A DNA stretch of 64,000 nucleotides from [Anoxybacillus] calidus (GCF_013760845.1 NZ_JACDUU010000003.1:354456-418455); one strand, 5' to 3'. Counted from the stretch's first letter, positions 42,864 through 53,727 are shown. Notes: generated from the letters alone by a model not told the origin. Program-made: numbers and translations.

Positions 42864-43013
42864 TTATCTTATCCAAAGGAACAACTCGATTAAAGTAGAG
42901 GAGACGGCATCAAGCAGAAACGGTTTGATGAGAAAAAATATGACTAAGGTTGATAAAGTACTTAATCCCATTCCCAAAATTAATGGTTTAGTGTGATTTT
43001 CTTTACTATTCAT
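42864..43013 (-). CDS. Small membrane protein, 49 residues
   Basis: ATG at 43013 behind GGAGGG. MNSKENHTKPLILGMGLSTL, then STLVIFFLIKPFLLDAVSST and a hydrophobic end: one or two membrane helices. Family unknown. The longer frame to 43139 has no ribosome site. Confidence 0.55.
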   Translation of the reverse strand: MNSKENHTKPLILGMGLSTLSTLVIFFLIKPFLLDAVSSTLIELFLWIR

Positions 43014-43438
43014 TTTAACTCCCTCCAATTTTTTATGATTCTCATTTTCTGTTATAACCGTTTTTTTAATCATACAAACGTAAAAAAGTCGGCAAAATGA
43101 TTGCCAATTTTTTAATAAAAATGAAATCAGGATATCCAACTAAACCGTAGTTGACATTGTCAGGATGTTTAAAAAGCAAATCGTCAAGCGGTATAACTAT
43201 GCTTACATACATATGGATCATCTCTTCTGTGATAGAAGATTGAATGTAAAATGTGCATTTTTTTGGGCTAGACCTACCAGACACTATTCTCCTGTCCCCT
43301 TTATTACATTTTTTGACTGATGATGGGTTGTTAGGGAATGTAAATGAGCGATAAAATAATGAGAATCATATTGTTTTTTCAAATTAACTAACCTTTGCGT
43401 TGCACCATAATAAAATTCAATATTCAGGGAGTGGGAAA
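43014..43438. other. Gap of about 425 bases
   Basis: AT-rich, no credible gene or hairpin seen; frames here lack ribosome sites and protein-like composition. It contains the promoter regions of the two divergent flanking genes. Confidence 0.4.
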
Positions 43439-43951
43439 ATGAATAAAAACTTGATCATTAGAGACGCAACAAAGGAAGACTTAAAGGCAATTGTCGATAT
43501 ATACAATTCAACGATACCGACAAGAATGGTTACAGCTGATATTGAGCCTGTTACAGTGGAGAACAGAGAGAAATGGTTTTTTGAACATACTCCGGATTTT
43601 CGGCCGATTTGGGTTGTTGAAGCTGACGGACAGGTGTGCGCTTGGCTTAGCTTTCAATCATTTTATGGAAGACCAGCATACAGGCATACAGCGGAAATCA
43701 GTATTTATATCGATGAAGAATATAGAGGAAAAGGGATTGGCAGTCATTTGCTGCAAAGAGCGATTAATGAATGTCCAAAGCTCGGGATTAAAACGTTACT
43801 TGGATTTATTTTCGGACATAATGAACCAAGTTTGAAATTATTTTATAAATTTGGATTTAAAAAATGGGGGCATTTACCAAAAGTCGCTGAGTTGGACGGT
43901 ATCGAAAGAGATTTAGTGATTTTAGGTAAGAAAATTTATCCACAGCAATAA
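43439..43951 (+). CDS. GNAT acetyltransferase, phosphinothricin acetyltransferase-like
   Basis: ATG 43439 follows AGGGAGTGG. The 170-residue protein reads [42 protein letters not shown] (acetyl-CoA loop RGKGIG) and [20 protein letters not shown]. It resembles phosphinothricin/methionine-sulfoximine acetyltransferases. The substrate in this organism is not known. Confidence 0.82.
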   Translation: MNKNLIIRDATKEDLKAIVDIYNSTIPTRMVTADIEPVTVENREKWFFEHTPDFRPIWVVEADGQVCAWLSFQSFYGRPAYRHTAEISIYIDEEYRGKGIGSHLLQRAINECPKLGIKTLLGFIFGHNEPSLKLFYKFGFKKWGHLPKVAELDGIERDLVILGKKIYPQQ

Positions 43952-44143
43952 TATTTTTAGGAATATAATTTTATTAGTGGTAAATATGGATGAAAGAGAT
44001 AGACATTACTGATTGTTCATCAGAAAAGAGTGAGGCATAAGGATGATTCTCTATTCGTCATTGCTGCACGATCTTTTTTCTGCATAAGGGAGCATAGATT
44101 GGACAATCGTAATAAAGAAAAAGTGATGGAAAGGAAAGAAAAT

Positions 44144-44407
44144 ATGAACTTAATGCCTATTCGTTTGTTTACGATTGAAGATGGGGAAGGGTATGTGGCC
44201 GATGTTTTTCAATGCCCCGTTACCGGCAACCTGATTTATAAGTCAACAGGGGCTCCCACTGTTGTCTCTTATAACCATTTAACTGAACAACAAAAACAAG
44301 AACTGACGAAATATGGATTTAAACTTTTTGAGCAAGGCTCTCCAAGAAGTAACGTTATTTCCAACGATCAATCAGTAGAAGAATTGTTGCCGGATTTAAG
44401 ACAATGA
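44144..44407 (+). CDS. Hypothetical protein, 87 residues
   Basis: ATG 44144 behind AAAGGAAAG; upstream in-frame ATGs have weaker sites. MNLMPIRLFTIEDGEGYVAD...FQCPVTGNLIYKSTGAP looks like a small folded protein with a zinc-less CP motif. No family recognised. A terminator follows at 44474. Confidence 0.55.
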   Translation: MNLMPIRLFTIEDGEGYVADVFQCPVTGNLIYKSTGAPTVVSYNHLTEQQKQELTKYGFKLFEQGSPRSNVISNDQSVEELLPDLRQ

Positions 44408-44473
44408 TACAGAAACTAACCTGTTTGTTTTCTTCAAAAAATAAAAGAGCAGTGTGTATGATAATTAACAAAC

Positions 44474-44510
44474 GAAGCAGGAATCTTTAACGGGTTCCTG
44501 CTTTTTGTTT
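44474..44510 (+). terminator. Terminator hairpin
   Basis: The stem AAGCAGGAA / TTCCTGCTT followed by TTTG TTT, downstream of the 87-residue protein gene. Confidence 0.75.
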
Positions 44511-44641
44511 ATTTTCCAAAAAAGGATAAATTTTTATAAAAAAGTAAAAAACATTATCTTAAAATATTAAAATTCCTCATATTTTGGCGATAAAAAGAGT
44601 GTCGGAGCATTTATCGAAACAATATGAGAGGAAGTGAAAGG

Positions 44642-46006
44642 ATGTCGCAACTTTCCCAAAAAGAGCAGTGGGCTTCAAAAATTGGCTTTATTTTAGCCGC
44701 AGCTGGTTCAGCAATTGGATTAGGCGCCATATGGAAATTTCCGTATGTAGCCGGAACGAGCGGTGGAGGAGCTTTCTTTTTAGTTTTTCTTATTTTTACG
44801 TTATTGCTGGGGTATCCTTTATTAATTGGTGAATTTGTGATTGGTCGCCATACCCAAAGTGATGCTATCTCTGCTTACAAAAAACTAGCTCCGCACACGT
44901 TATGGCATGTAACCGGATGGATTGGAATGATTGCTTGCTTTATTCTTTTATCTTTTTACAGTGTAGTCGGCGGATGGATTATTTTGTATTTATTTAGAGC
45001 GGTTAGCGGAGAGTTGGGTGGTTTATCGCAAGTTCAATATGGAGAACTATTTGGTCAACTCATTTCGGACCCGTTTCAAACGTTGTTAGCACAATTTATT
45101 TTTATCTTATTAACAATTATTGTAGTGGCAAAAGGAATCCAACAAGGGATTGAAAAAGCTAGTAAATTAATGATGCCGGCGTTATTTTTGTTGTTTTTAT
45201 TGTTGGTATTTCGTTCCATGACTTTAGATGGAGCGATAGAAGGATTAAAGTTTTTATTTGTTCCTGATTTTTCAAAGCTCACTTCAGAAGCAGTGTTATA
45301 TGCTCTTGGACAAGCATTTTTTACATTATCTTTAGGTGTATCGGTCATGGTAACTTATAGTTCTTATCTTAATAAGGAACAAAGCTTACCGAAATCGGCT
45401 ATATCGATTGTTGTGATGAATGCTTTCGTTGTCGTGCTTGCGGGATTAGCCATTTTCCCAGCGATCTTTTCATTTGGAATGGAGCCAAACGCTGGTCCAA
45501 CGCTAGTTTTTGCTGTTTTGCCTGTTGTTTTTAATCATATACCATTTGGCTCGCTATTTTTTATTGCGTTTTTAATTTTATTTTTATTTGCCGCTTTAAC
45601 ATCAGCATTTTCCATGATTGAAATTATCGTTGCTTCCGTTGCTAAAAATGATGCGAAGAAGCGACAATCAGCTACATGGCTTATTGGAATTCTTATTTTT
45701 ATCGTAGGTATCCCTTCTTGCCTCTCATTTGGAGTTTTGGCAGATTTTCAGGTATTTAATAGAACGATTTTTGATATTGCAGATTTTACTGTCAGCAACG
45801 TGTTAATGCCATTAGGTGCATTATTAATTTCGCTATTTGTCTCACTCAAGATTGCTAAAGATACATTGTTTGATGAGTTAAGACAAGGATCAACAATCAG
45901 TAAACTTTTCTTCGATATTTGGTTTTTCTTAATTCGTTATGTGGCACCTATTGCCATCTTAATTGTTTTCTTAGATGTACTTGGATTTCTTGATTTTCTT
46001 AAATAA
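44642..46006 (+). CDS. Sodium:neurotransmitter-symporter family transporter
   Basis: ATG 44642 follows GAGAGGAAG. The 454-residue protein has about 11-12 helices and the NSS signature in helix 1, [17 protein letters not shown], as in LeuT. It imports amino acids with Na+. The downstream gene encodes a tyrosine-decarboxylase-like enzyme, only 33 bases away, so the substrate is probably tyrosine or another aromatic amino acid. Confidence 0.85.
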   Translation: MSQLSQKEQWASKIGFILAAAGSAIGLGAIWKFPYVAGTSGGGAFFLVFLIFTLLLGYPLLIGEFVIGRHTQSDAISAYKKLAPHTLWHVTGWIGMIACFILLSFYSVVGGWIILYLFRAVSGELGGLSQVQYGELFGQLISDPFQTLLAQFIFILLTIIVVAKGIQQGIEKASKLMMPALFLLFLLLVFRSMTLDGAIEGLKFLFVPDFSKLTSEAVLYALGQAFFTLSLGVSVMVTYSSYLNKEQSLPKSAISIVVMNAFVVVLAGLAIFPAIFSFGMEPNAGPTLVFAVLPVVFNHIPFGSLFFIAFLILFLFAALTSAFSMIEIIVASVAKNDAKKRQSATWLIGILIFIVGIPSCLSFGVLADFQVFNRTIFDIADFTVSNVLMPLGALLISLFVSLKIAKDTLFDELRQGSTISKLFFDIWFFLIRYVAPIAILIVFLDVLGFLDFLK

Positions 46007-46039
46007 CATCTAACCAACGATGCGGAGGTATGAAATCAA

Positions 46040-47680
46040 ATGAATTATATGGATGAGATTCAAAAGCTGTTTCCAAGTCAAGATGGCAATAAAGAAACTC
46101 GTGATTTGCTTGTTTCAAAAATGAATCAACTAATCACTGAATTTGATAAATTAAAAAATCCTGCTAAGCTCACATTAGGGGAAATGCCGGAATATACGGA
46201 AGACTATTATAATCAAATTATTTCTACTTCTAATGTGCCAGAGCAAGGGATTACATTGGATGAAACCATTGAGGAAATTTTGAAGTTAGCGAAAGGACAT
46301 CGTTACCCAAATAGCAATTACTTGGCGAATGCCACACCACTTCCGAACATTGCCAGCATTCTCGGAAATCTGTTAATGGTTTTGTTAAATGGGAACAATG
46401 TCTGGGATGTCGAGGGAGCTGCGGCAGCGAACGCCGAAGTAAGGATTACAAGTATGTTATCCAAAATTGTAGGTTATGATCCTAATCAAAGTGCGGGATA
46501 TACGACTTGGGGAGGGCAAGGTGCCGTATTTAATTCGCTTCGACTTGCGATTGCCCGTCAATTTCCAGAAGCCAACCGTACGGGCATTCCGAATAATTTA
46601 TACTGCTTCTGCTCGGAGCTATCCCATTACAGCTTGTATAAATCGGTTGAGGCAACTGGAATCGGTACCGATCATCTCATTCGTATAAAAGCGAATCGCG
46701 ACCATTCCATGAATTTACAAGATTTGCAACAAAAAATGGAAGAAGTAATTCAAAACGGTGGTATCCCTGTTTACGTATTAGCGACAATGGGAACAACTGA
46801 TACATTCGGTATCGATCATATTCGCGAAATTAAAAACATAACTACTTCATTAGAAGAAAAGTATAACTTACCACCGATTTATATTCATGCAGATACAGCA
46901 ATGGGTGGAATGTATACATTTTTCAATGATTATGATTTTGAGACAAACCCATTACAGTTGGAAGAAGACGTTTGCCAAGTTTTAAAAGGTTATCAATCAT
47001 TGTTTAAAGATGTTCACTTAGCTGACAGTATGGTGTTTGACTTCCATAAACTTGGACAAACTCCTTATATTACAAGCTTGTTCTTAATAAAAGATAAAAT
47101 GAACTTGCAGTATGTTGATTTAGATCCAACCGAAACACCTTATGTTGGAAACCGCGGTTATGGAAGCTATCATACAAGCTATACGCTGGAATGTTCGCGG
47201 ATGGGTAGCGCAATTCCGATCTATGCTTCATTGCTTGCATTTGGTATTAAAGGATATCAACAATTATTAGCGAATTATATCCGTGTCAATCTTGAGTTTA
47301 GAAAAAAATTAATGCAAGCATTTCCGAATGTGGCGGTTACTAACAATGTGTCGCCTGTGACGACGTTCCGATTTTATCCGGAAAAAGTGACTTGGGAAGA
47401 AGAAGTAAATGGGAAAGCTACATATGAGGAAATTGAAGCTGTTAACAAGTACAATGACAACTTCGCGGAGTTAATCGGCTTGCATCGCGATATGATTTAT
47501 TTTGGAAGCACGAAAAAGCAACGATTAGTGGAAGCGAGAAACACGAATACGCGCGTCCCGATTTATGCCCATAAGTTTTATACCGTTTCTCCTTACACGA
47601 CAGTGCAAGACGTGGAGCGATATATAGATTTCTTGAAGCACTTCATGGATATTCACTCGAAAGAGTTAGTGCTCATTTAA
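46040..47680 (+). CDS. PLP-dependent tyrosine decarboxylase-like enzyme
   Basis: This 546-residue group II decarboxylase has HYSLYKSVEATGIG, the PLP-contacting HADTAMGG and the Schiff-base Lys in DFHKLGQTPY (near residue 338). The N-terminal GHRYPNSNYLANATPLPNIA and overall length fit bacterial tyrosine decarboxylases. It would turn tyrosine into tyramine and CO2, consuming a proton. With the upstream NSS symporter it forms an uptake-decarboxylation pair. Substrate is inferred. Confidence 0.8.
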   Translation: MNYMDEIQKLFPSQDGNKETRDLLVSKMNQLITEFDKLKNPAKLTLGEMPEYTEDYYNQIISTSNVPEQGITLDETIEEILKLAKGHRYPNSNYLANATPLPNIASILGNLLMVLLNGNNVWDVEGAAAANAEVRITSMLSKIVGYDPNQSAGYTTWGGQGAVFNSLRLAIARQFPEANRTGIPNNLYCFCSELSHYSLYKSVEATGIGTDHLIRIKANRDHSMNLQDLQQKMEEVIQNGGIPVYVLATMGTTDTFGIDHIREIKNITTSLEEKYNLPPIYIHADTAMGGMYTFFNDYDFETNPLQLEEDVCQVLKGYQSLFKDVHLADSMVFDFHKLGQTPYITSLFLIKDKMNLQYVDLDPTETPYVGNRGYGSYHTSYTLECSRMGSAIPIYASLLAFGIKGYQQLLANYIRVNLEFRKKLMQAFPNVAVTNNVSPVTTFRFYPEKVTWEEEVNGKATYEEIEAVNKYNDNFAELIGLHRDMIYFGSTKKQRLVEARNTNTRVPIYAHKFYTVSPYTTVQDVERYIDFLKHFMDIHSKELVLI

Positions 47681-47686
47681 GGAAGA

Positions 47687-47723
47687 AAAACGAGGCGATG
47701 CGGAAAGCATCGTCTCGTTTTTT
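47687..47723. terminator. Terminator between decarboxylase and chemoreceptor genes
   Basis: The stem AACGAGGCGATGC / GCATCGTCTCGTT plus T run, between convergent genes; it may serve both. Confidence 0.85.
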
Positions 47724-49470
47724 ATACGTGGAATTTTCCGACAATCTCTTGAAGCTCTTTTGTCAATTGGTTGAGTTCCGCTGCTGAATTAGCCAAACGG
47801 TTGACAGATTCCAATTGCTCATTAGCGCTTGTTGCGATTTGGTGCGAAATGGATGTATTTTTGTTCGCAACGTGCGTTAACTCTTGTACGGAAGCGGTAA
47901 CTTCTTCCGTGGCCGCGGAAATTTCTTGGGTTCCTGCGGAAACCGCCTCAATTTGCTCGGCAAGCTGGTCGGAAAAACCTTTCAGTTTTTCGAACAATTC
48001 GCTCGCTGTTTTCGCGACTTCTTGTCCTTTTTTCGTTTCTTTCGTACCGCTTTCCATCGCCTTTACCGCGTTCTGGATTTCTCTCTGAATTTCTTCAATG
48101 ATTTCAGCGATTCGCACGGTCGAGCGGTTTGACCCTTCCGCTAATTTGCGAACTTCTTGCGCTACGACTGAGAAGCCTTTTCCGTGCTCTCCCGCGCGAG
48201 CTGCTTCAATCGCTGCGTTTAAAGCAAGCAAGTTTGTCTGTTCGGCAATTTCTGTGATAAGTTTCAAAATTGCGCTTATTTCTTCGGAATGTGCTTTAAG
48301 AGAACTGATAATATCGCTTGAATGTTTTACATTGTCACTAATATTGGACATTTGTTTCGTCACATCGTTGATCGCAGCCATTCCTTTCGCCGCATAATCT
48401 TCCATCTGTTTGGAAAGAAGGGATATATCTTGCGATGAGTGAGCGATTTGTTGAATTTCCGCAGATATTTGCTCAATCGCCCCCGCTGATTCGGAGATAG
48501 ACATTTCTTGCGTCTCAATTCCTTCGTTCATTTCTTTTATATCTCCGGTGATTTTAACAGAATGCTCTCTTGACGTTTGCGAAACAACCGTTACCATTTC
48601 AGAAAACTTTAACACTGTTTCGGATGTTTCCTTAATTTTATGAATCATATTTTTCATTTCTGCAGCCATTTGATTGAAGGCTTCATTCATTTTTCCTAAA
48701 TCGTCTTCCCGTGTTGGCAAGTGAATATCCAAGTTGCCTTGCTTCATTTGCTCGATGCCTGATAAAAGCTGTTTTAACGGTTTGGCACTGCTTCTGATGA
48801 AAAAGACCTGCACGAGCATGATTAAAATAAGAACAGGCACAAGAATCGACAAGGAAACAGTAAATAATTTTTCTTTTCCATTTTTCACCATGCTCGCATC
48901 GACATCAATGCCAAAAAAGGCGAACACTTCTCCTGAATCATTTTGAATCGGATACAGCACTGTTACCCATGTACCGAATTGATCTTCATAAATATCTGAA
49001 GCGACCATTTGTTTTGTTTCTTTCAGCTTTTTAATGGATTTGACAATGGTCGGAGGCTGCTCGTACAAATCTCCAACTTTAATCCCATTTTTCTCTAACT
49101 GCTCAACAATATGTGAAGGGCTGGAAATAATTGTCGTTTTGTTTCCGTCTTGCAAGTCCGTTCCGAATATGTATCCTTGGGCAACATTTGGATTATACTT
49201 GGAAATATTATCAAAAAACTTTGTTAGCTTTTTCTGCGCTGGATCATTAAAATCTGTTTCATTTTTTGCCGTCTCAACTAAATCCACATCAATTTTCTTT
49301 CCCCACTGCTTGGCAATTGCCGTTGCTTGTTTATTCATTTCCGTTTTTAAAATATTGCTTTGCAGTATTAAATTAGCAACGATTAATGAAACGCCAAGTG
49401 CCAAAGACAATATGGTTGTCAGCAAAATAATTCTCGTTATAAACGGCAATTGCTTCATTTTTTGCATCAT
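47722..49470 (-). CDS. Methyl-accepting chemotaxis protein
   Basis: The start at 49470 ([10 protein letters not shown]) lies behind AAGGAGGGTG. The 582-residue receptor has a first membrane helix (about 12-32), an external Cache-like sensor (to about 190), a second helix (about 200-222), a HAMP domain, and a long coiled coil with the conserved hairpin tip [21 protein letters not shown]. Adaptation and CheW/CheA coupling are expected. The ligand is unknown. It is not part of the adjoining operon. Confidence 0.9.
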   Translation of the reverse strand: MMQKMKQLPFITRIILLTTILSLALGVSLIVANLILQSNILKTEMNKQATAIAKQWGKKIDVDLVETAKNETDFNDPAQKKLTKFFDNISKYNPNVAQGYIFGTDLQDGNKTTIISSPSHIVEQLEKNGIKVGDLYEQPPTIVKSIKKLKETKQMVASDIYEDQFGTWVTVLYPIQNDSGEVFAFFGIDVDASMVKNGKEKLFTVSLSILVPVLILIMLVQVFFIRSSAKPLKQLLSGIEQMKQGNLDIHLPTREDDLGKMNEAFNQMAAEMKNMIHKIKETSETVLKFSEMVTVVSQTSREHSVKITGDIKEMNEGIETQEMSISESAGAIEQISAEIQQIAHSSQDISLLSKQMEDYAAKGMAAINDVTKQMSNISDNVKHSSDIISSLKAHSEEISAILKLITEIAEQTNLLALNAAIEAARAGEHGKGFSVVAQEVRKLAEGSNRSTVRIAEIIEEIQREIQNAVKAMESGTKETKKGQEVAKTASELFEKLKGFSDQLAEQIEAVSAGTQEISAATEEVTASVQELTHVANKNTSISHQIATSANEQLESVNRLANSAAELNQLTKELQEIVGKFHV

Positions 49471-50070
49471 CGCTATCACCCTCCTTAAGCTGCGTTGGTT
49501 GCAAATCTCTTTCAAAGCCGGCGATTTTATGTGAAAGAACAGACAAGTATTATATCGGAAAAAATCAGGAAAATTTTAATATTTTTATTAGAATTAAATA
49601 TGACAGGAGAGGGAAAATGAACAAGCTTGAGCGAACAGAGGTTATGCAGTTGCTGAGAGAAGCGTTGAATGACTTTTAACAAAAAGCATGCTTGCAATCC
49701 ACGATAGTTAGTCACGTTAAAGCGAGTTTCGCCGAATTATATAGCAGCGTTAAAATATCGAAAGCGAGAGGGTTAATATGAGGGGAAATTTTAATTTTAT
49801 ACCATAAACCAACGATCTCTTAAAACAAAAATCGGACCGAAAACCTTATTTTTTCTTCCGTTGGCATAAACATGGCGAAAATCTTGCTTTTTTTGATCAT
49901 AAATAGCCTTTCATAATTAACATTTCTCATTGGAATCAGAATATGCAGTGTTATTAAGTAAGTGTTTTCCATGCATGAGTTTGCTTCTCTAACGTACATT
50001 AATAAATGTTCGAAAAGAATCATTCTCTTTTCGAGCGCAAGGAAAATTCGAACAGAGGAGTGTAAAACTC
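49471..50070. other. Gap of about 600 bases with a possible tiny gene
   Basis: At 49618-49680 a 20-residue frame (MNKLERTEVMQLLREALNDF) stands behind AGGAGAGGG; it may be a short peptide or the remnant of a longer gene. The rest is AT-rich and holds only the promoters of the flanking genes. Confidence 0.35.
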
Positions 50071-50409
50071 ATGAATCGTTTGCGTCTATTTAATTTTGGG
50101 CGTAATAGAGGAGTGTGGCGTCAATTATCGCGCTTAACAGGACGTCGGAGCAATAACAACGCCATATGGACTGTATTAAGTTTAGGCTTGGGAATTGCCG
50201 CGACAACCGTTTTCAGCATGAGAAGAGGACGCAATGCTCAATATATGATGCCAAAACCGATTCAGCGTGCGATGCAGGGTGTAAACAGCTTTATCAATCA
50301 ACGAATGAGAATGCCCAACTTAGCGACGGCTATGGAATTTTCCAAAGAGATAGCGGAAAAGCCGAAAAACATTCCAATTAACAATAATTATAATCAACAA
50401 TCAAAATAA
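50071..50409 (+). CDS. Hypothetical basic protein with one membrane helix
   Basis: This 112-residue protein begins MNRLRLFNFGRNRGVWRQLS, Arg/Asn-rich, followed by a hydrophobic helix (about 32-50, AIWTVLSLGLGIAATTVFS) and a polar tail. It is reminiscent of small DUF3918-type Bacillus proteins, without certainty. The start follows GAGGAG. Confidence 0.6.
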   Translation: MNRLRLFNFGRNRGVWRQLSRLTGRRSNNNAIWTVLSLGLGIAATTVFSMRRGRNAQYMMPKPIQRAMQGVNSFINQRMRMPNLATAMEFSKEIAEKPKNIPINNNYNQQSK

Positions 50410-51223
50410 CTTGACTCATTCCGCCAATCTTGCATGTTTTATGCTAACAAGTACAACCATATTCCTTTCCCAATGCAATCTCTTCTGTGTAGATAGCAGT
50501 AAAATTGCTATCAAACAGGAGAGATTTTTTACGGAATATGGCTGACAATGTATGGGCATCAAGAAAGAAGAAGCAAAGCCAATCAATTGTTGAACAAATG
50601 AACAGAGATACAAGTGACAAAACTCGTTTCGACGTTGTTAATTCTATACTTCAAGCGTTAGCATGCGGGCATTTGCTTAGAAGCTGCCACTTCAGATGAA
50701 GTTAAGTCGCGGACAGTTCATAATACGCGTTGTCATCTTTACTAAGAGATTTCCACATGGCGGACTAGGTTCAATAGTTTATCGAGGTGTTGACTTGTTT
50801 TTACCGTTTACTTAGCCGTCAAACCGTATTGAAACACTATTTCCATCATATGATTCCATTTCTTTTCGATGACGACCATAAATTCATTTAAAAAGTATTT
50901 CGAGCATGTCTCGAAATACTTTTTTCATCATCCTCTATCTCAATATCAAAATAAAGGTTCTGTTAGAAAAATATTTGTAAAATAGACTGAAAGCGTTTTT
51001 ATGGGTAGAAAATGTGCTCATTTTTTTTATTTAACATAATACGAAGGTAAATATGAAATGAAATTAACACTGCTGAAAATTTAGTGAGACAGTCGTTTAT
51101 CGTTTATTGGTTATTTAGCGTTATCATTTAAAACGATATGAAACATAGGGAATAAAGTTTTTCATAATAAAAAACAATACTCCTATTCAACACATGTCTT
51201 TTTTATTCAAAATTTTTTCAAAT
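50410..51223. other. Gap of about 800 bases
   Basis: A weak 53-residue frame at 50538-50699 (MADNVWASRKKKQSQSIVEQ...) has no good ribosome site. A strong hairpin with T run lies at 50890-50925 (AAAAAGTATTTCGAG / CTCGAAATACTTTTT). Otherwise AT-rich sequence without features. Confidence 0.4.
50890..50926 (+). terminator. Hairpin terminator in the gap before ldh
   Basis: A perfect 15-bp stem with loop CATGT, followed by TTTTTT. It has no obvious gene directly upstream; A runs on the left allow bidirectional use. Confidence 0.7.
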
Positions 51224-51237
51224 TGTAAGCGTTATCT
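51224..51237 (+). promoter_or_regulatory. Candidate cre (CcpA) site upstream of ldh
   Basis: TGTAAGCGTTATCT fits the catabolite-responsive element consensus TGWAARCGYTWWCW at all positions. Confidence 0.6.
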
Positions 51238-51274
51238 CTGATTGAAATTTAATTACAGCAGCTATACAATGAGA

Positions 51275-51292
51275 ATGTGAAATGTTTCACAA
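51275..51292 (+). promoter_or_regulatory. Rex operator 1 upstream of ldh
   Basis: ATGTGAAATGTTTCACAA differs from the Rex consensus TTGTGAAWWWWTTCACAA in the first base and one central base. Confidence 0.65.
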
Positions 51293-51332
51293 ATTTATTG
51301 TTTAATAAACAAATTATTTTTTTTAAACGATA

Positions 51333-51350
51333 TTGTGAAATATTTCACAA
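51333..51350 (+). promoter_or_regulatory. Rex operator 2 upstream of ldh
   Basis: TTGTGAAATATTTCACAA is a perfect palindrome and a perfect match to the Gram-positive Rex consensus. It lies 34 bases before the ldh start, so NADH-sensing Rex can repress the gene while NADH is low. Confidence 0.88.
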
Positions 51351-51383
51351 TATAAAATAGCTATTTTTAAGGAGATGACCAAG

Positions 51384-52358
51384 ATGAGGAAAACCACAAG
51401 AAAAGTTGCGATCATCGGTACAGGATTAGTTGGTTCAAGTGCGGCCTATTCCATCATAAACCAAGGGATTTGTGACGAATTATTAATGGTCGATATCAAC
51501 AAGGAACGCGCTATAGGTGAAGCCTTAGATTTATCTCATTGCATAGATTTTATAAGTTCAAGAACAAAAGTTCGTACAGCATCATACGAAGATTTGCAAG
51601 ATGTCGACGTAGCCATTATTACCGCTGGTCCACCGCCAAAGCCAGGACAAACTCGCCTAGATACATTAGGGATTGGTGCGAAAATTATGGAAGATATCAT
51701 TCCAAAAATTATGGCGAGCGGTTTTGATGGAATTTTCTTAATAGCTTCCAACCCGGTTGATATTATCACCTATCATGTTTGGAAACTATCCGGTTTACCA
51801 AGAAATAGAGTGATCGGAACAGGTACTTCGTTAGATTCTTCGAGATTAAAAACATTTTTATCGGAAATTTTAGATGTCGACCCAAGAAGTATTAGCGGCT
51901 ACATGATGGGGGAACATGGTGATTCACAGTTTGCCGTCTGGTCTCACACTTACGTAGGTGGAAAGCCGCTTCTAGAAATTTTAGAAGAACGAAAAGAAGA
52001 ACTTGGTGAGGTCGATTTAGAGCAAATTGCTGAAAACGTTAAAAAGGTTGGATTTGAGATTTTAAAAAGAAAAGGGACAACTTATTACGGTATCGGAAAT
52101 GCATTAGCTTTTATTACAAAATCGATTTTCAATGATGACCATAAAATCATTGCCCTATCTTGCGTGTTGAATGGCGAGTACGGCGAAAGGGATATTTGTA
52201 CAGGTGTTCCAGCCGTTATTACTCGTGAAGGGATTAAAGAAATTGTCGAGCTTCGATTAACGGAAGAAGAGCAAGCAAAGTTCAGACAATCCAATGCTAT
52301 ATTACGGGAATACATGGAAAGCATCGGTTACAAACAAAAGAATCTAGCAACGGTATAA
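51384..52358 (+). CDS. ldh: L-lactate dehydrogenase
   Basis: The start is placed at ATG 51384 ([14 protein letters not shown]), 9 bases after AAGGAG. The 324-residue enzyme has the NAD-binding IGTGLVGSS, the substrate loop [10 protein letters not shown], and the catalytic [12 protein letters not shown] (His). It reduces pyruvate to L-lactate, regenerating NAD+. Rex and cre sites upstream link it to redox and carbon state. A PTS-IIC-like gene follows 49 bases downstream, where a lactate permease is often found. Confidence 0.93.
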   Translation: MRKTTRKVAIIGTGLVGSSAAYSIINQGICDELLMVDINKERAIGEALDLSHCIDFISSRTKVRTASYEDLQDVDVAIITAGPPPKPGQTRLDTLGIGAKIMEDIIPKIMASGFDGIFLIASNPVDIITYHVWKLSGLPRNRVIGTGTSLDSSRLKTFLSEILDVDPRSISGYMMGEHGDSQFAVWSHTYVGGKPLLEILEERKEELGEVDLEQIAENVKKVGFEILKRKGTTYYGIGNALAFITKSIFNDDHKIIALSCVLNGEYGERDICTGVPAVITREGIKEIVELRLTEEEQAKFRQSNAILREYMESIGYKQKNLATV

Positions 52359-52407
52359 GTCTACTTTGCAAAAAATATTGCTGCTTTTTGGAAAGAAGGA
52401 GCTTCTT

Positions 52408-53421
52408 ATGAAAGAGTATGTGATGTCAAGAGTTTTTAAAGCTTCAACAGGTATTGCACAAGGAATTTTTGTTACACTCGGTATTGGTTTGTTGATTAAA
52501 AACATAGGAACAAGCTTTGGAATTGATGCACTTGTACAAATTGGTACGATTTCGATTAGTTTGATGGCACCAGCAATCGGTGTGGGAATTGCCTTAATGA
52601 TGGGAGCGAACGCTCTCGTCATCTTCTCAGCGATGATGGCCGCGGCAGTTGGGGCAGGTGCGCTAAGCATTACAGATGCAGGTGTTTTCATTAAATCAGG
52701 AGAACCGATTGGAGCACTGCTAACAGCTACGATTGCAACTTATGTAGGCAAACGAATGAGCGGAAAAACAGCTCTGGATATGATGATTGTTCCATTAGGA
52801 ACCATTTTAATAGCTGGATTGATCGGTTTATGGTTATCCAATGTCATTGCCCCTGTTTTAACAATGGTAGGCGGGGTGATTAAATCATCAACGGCAGGAA
52901 ACCCGCTGCTCTCGTCAATCGTTTTAGCCGTCGTTTGGGGATTGTTCTTAATCTCGCCGGCATCATCTGTGGCATTAGCGATGGCCTTAGATGTAAGCGG
53001 TATTGCAGGGGGAGCAGCTTTAGCAGGCTGTGCGGCACACTTTATCGGATTCTCTATTATATCTTGGAAAGAAAATCAACTAGGCGGGATTTTGGCTCAA
53101 GCTGTATGTACTCCTAAAGTGCAATTGCCTAACATTACAAAAAACCCTTACATCTTACTACCAACAGTAGTTGCCAGTGCGATTGTTGGGCCTATCTCCG
53201 CGTTAATCTTCAAGATTGAAGCAGGAAAAGAGATTGCGGGTATGGGATTAAGTTCTTTCGTAGCACCATTACAGTTGTTAACAACATATGATATCGAATT
53301 TATTGTTCCAGCGATGCTCATCACTTACGTAATCGTTCCAGCTGCAGTTTCATATGCCATCTACTATATGCTTAAAAAGTTTGGAAAGATTAAAGAAAAC
53401 GACTTAAGATTGCCGAACTAG
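52408..53421 (+). CDS. PTS EIIC-type membrane protein
   Basis: ATG 52408 behind GAAGGAG. The 337-residue protein has about ten hydrophobic segments and resembles the EIIC family typified by PF13303 (AQGIFVTLGIGLLIKNIGT, KENQLGGILAQAVCTPKVQL). No phosphotransfer IIA/IIB domain is encoded nearby, so the role and substrate are uncertain. Placed in one operon with ldh by spacing; a terminator follows directly. Confidence 0.7.
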   Translation: MKEYVMSRVFKASTGIAQGIFVTLGIGLLIKNIGTSFGIDALVQIGTISISLMAPAIGVGIALMMGANALVIFSAMMAAAVGAGALSITDAGVFIKSGEPIGALLTATIATYVGKRMSGKTALDMMIVPLGTILIAGLIGLWLSNVIAPVLTMVGGVIKSSTAGNPLLSSIVLAVVWGLFLISPASSVALAMALDVSGIAGGAALAGCAAHFIGFSIISWKENQLGGILAQAVCTPKVQLPNITKNPYILLPTVVASAIVGPISALIFKIEAGKEIAGMGLSSFVAPLQLLTTYDIEFIVPAMLITYVIVPAAVSYAIYYMLKKFGKIKENDLRLPN

Positions 53422-53452
53422 AGGGTGTCCCCATTTAGGGCACCCTCTTTCT
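53422..53452 (+). terminator. Terminator of the ldh operon
   Basis: The stem GAGGGTGTCC / GGGCACCCTC with loop CCATTTA and TTT, directly after the stop. Confidence 0.85.
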
Positions 53453-53454
53453 GA

Positions 53455-53499
53455 TGGAGCATATCGGGCTCGAGCCGGTGATCTCTACGCTGCCAGAGT
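53455..53499 (-). repeat. Partial tRNA-Ala copy (attachment-site remnant)
   Basis: 42 bases match the 3' half of the intact tRNA-Ala gene at 57220-57261 with six differences, from the anticodon loop to the discriminator base, in the same orientation. A 3' tRNA half is the usual scar of island integration. With the intact tRNA it brackets about 3.8 kb containing a broken integrase. Confidence 0.7.
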
Positions 53500-53685
53500 C
53501 GGAAGGATGATTTTCTTCATTAGGAAAGGTAAGATCTTTTACAGTTAAAAAATGTTGAATCAAGGTTTTGATGATAGTGGCATTTTAAATCAGAATGTTG
53601 TTGAATTAGTAAAACAATTAATGACAGTGTTTACAAAACTAAAAAATAACCGTAGAGGGAAAATGATTAAAAATTTAAGAACATT

Positions 53686-53727
53686 AGGGACTGACACTTT
53701 GCTTTTGGGTCAGTCCCTTTATTTTTA
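53686..53727 (+). terminator. Hairpin element D (short form)
   Basis: AGGGACTGACACTTTGC then GGGTCAGTCCCTTT: a 10-bp stem with T run. The sequence corresponds to the right half of the dispersed hairpin family with a shortened left arm. Confidence 0.65.
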
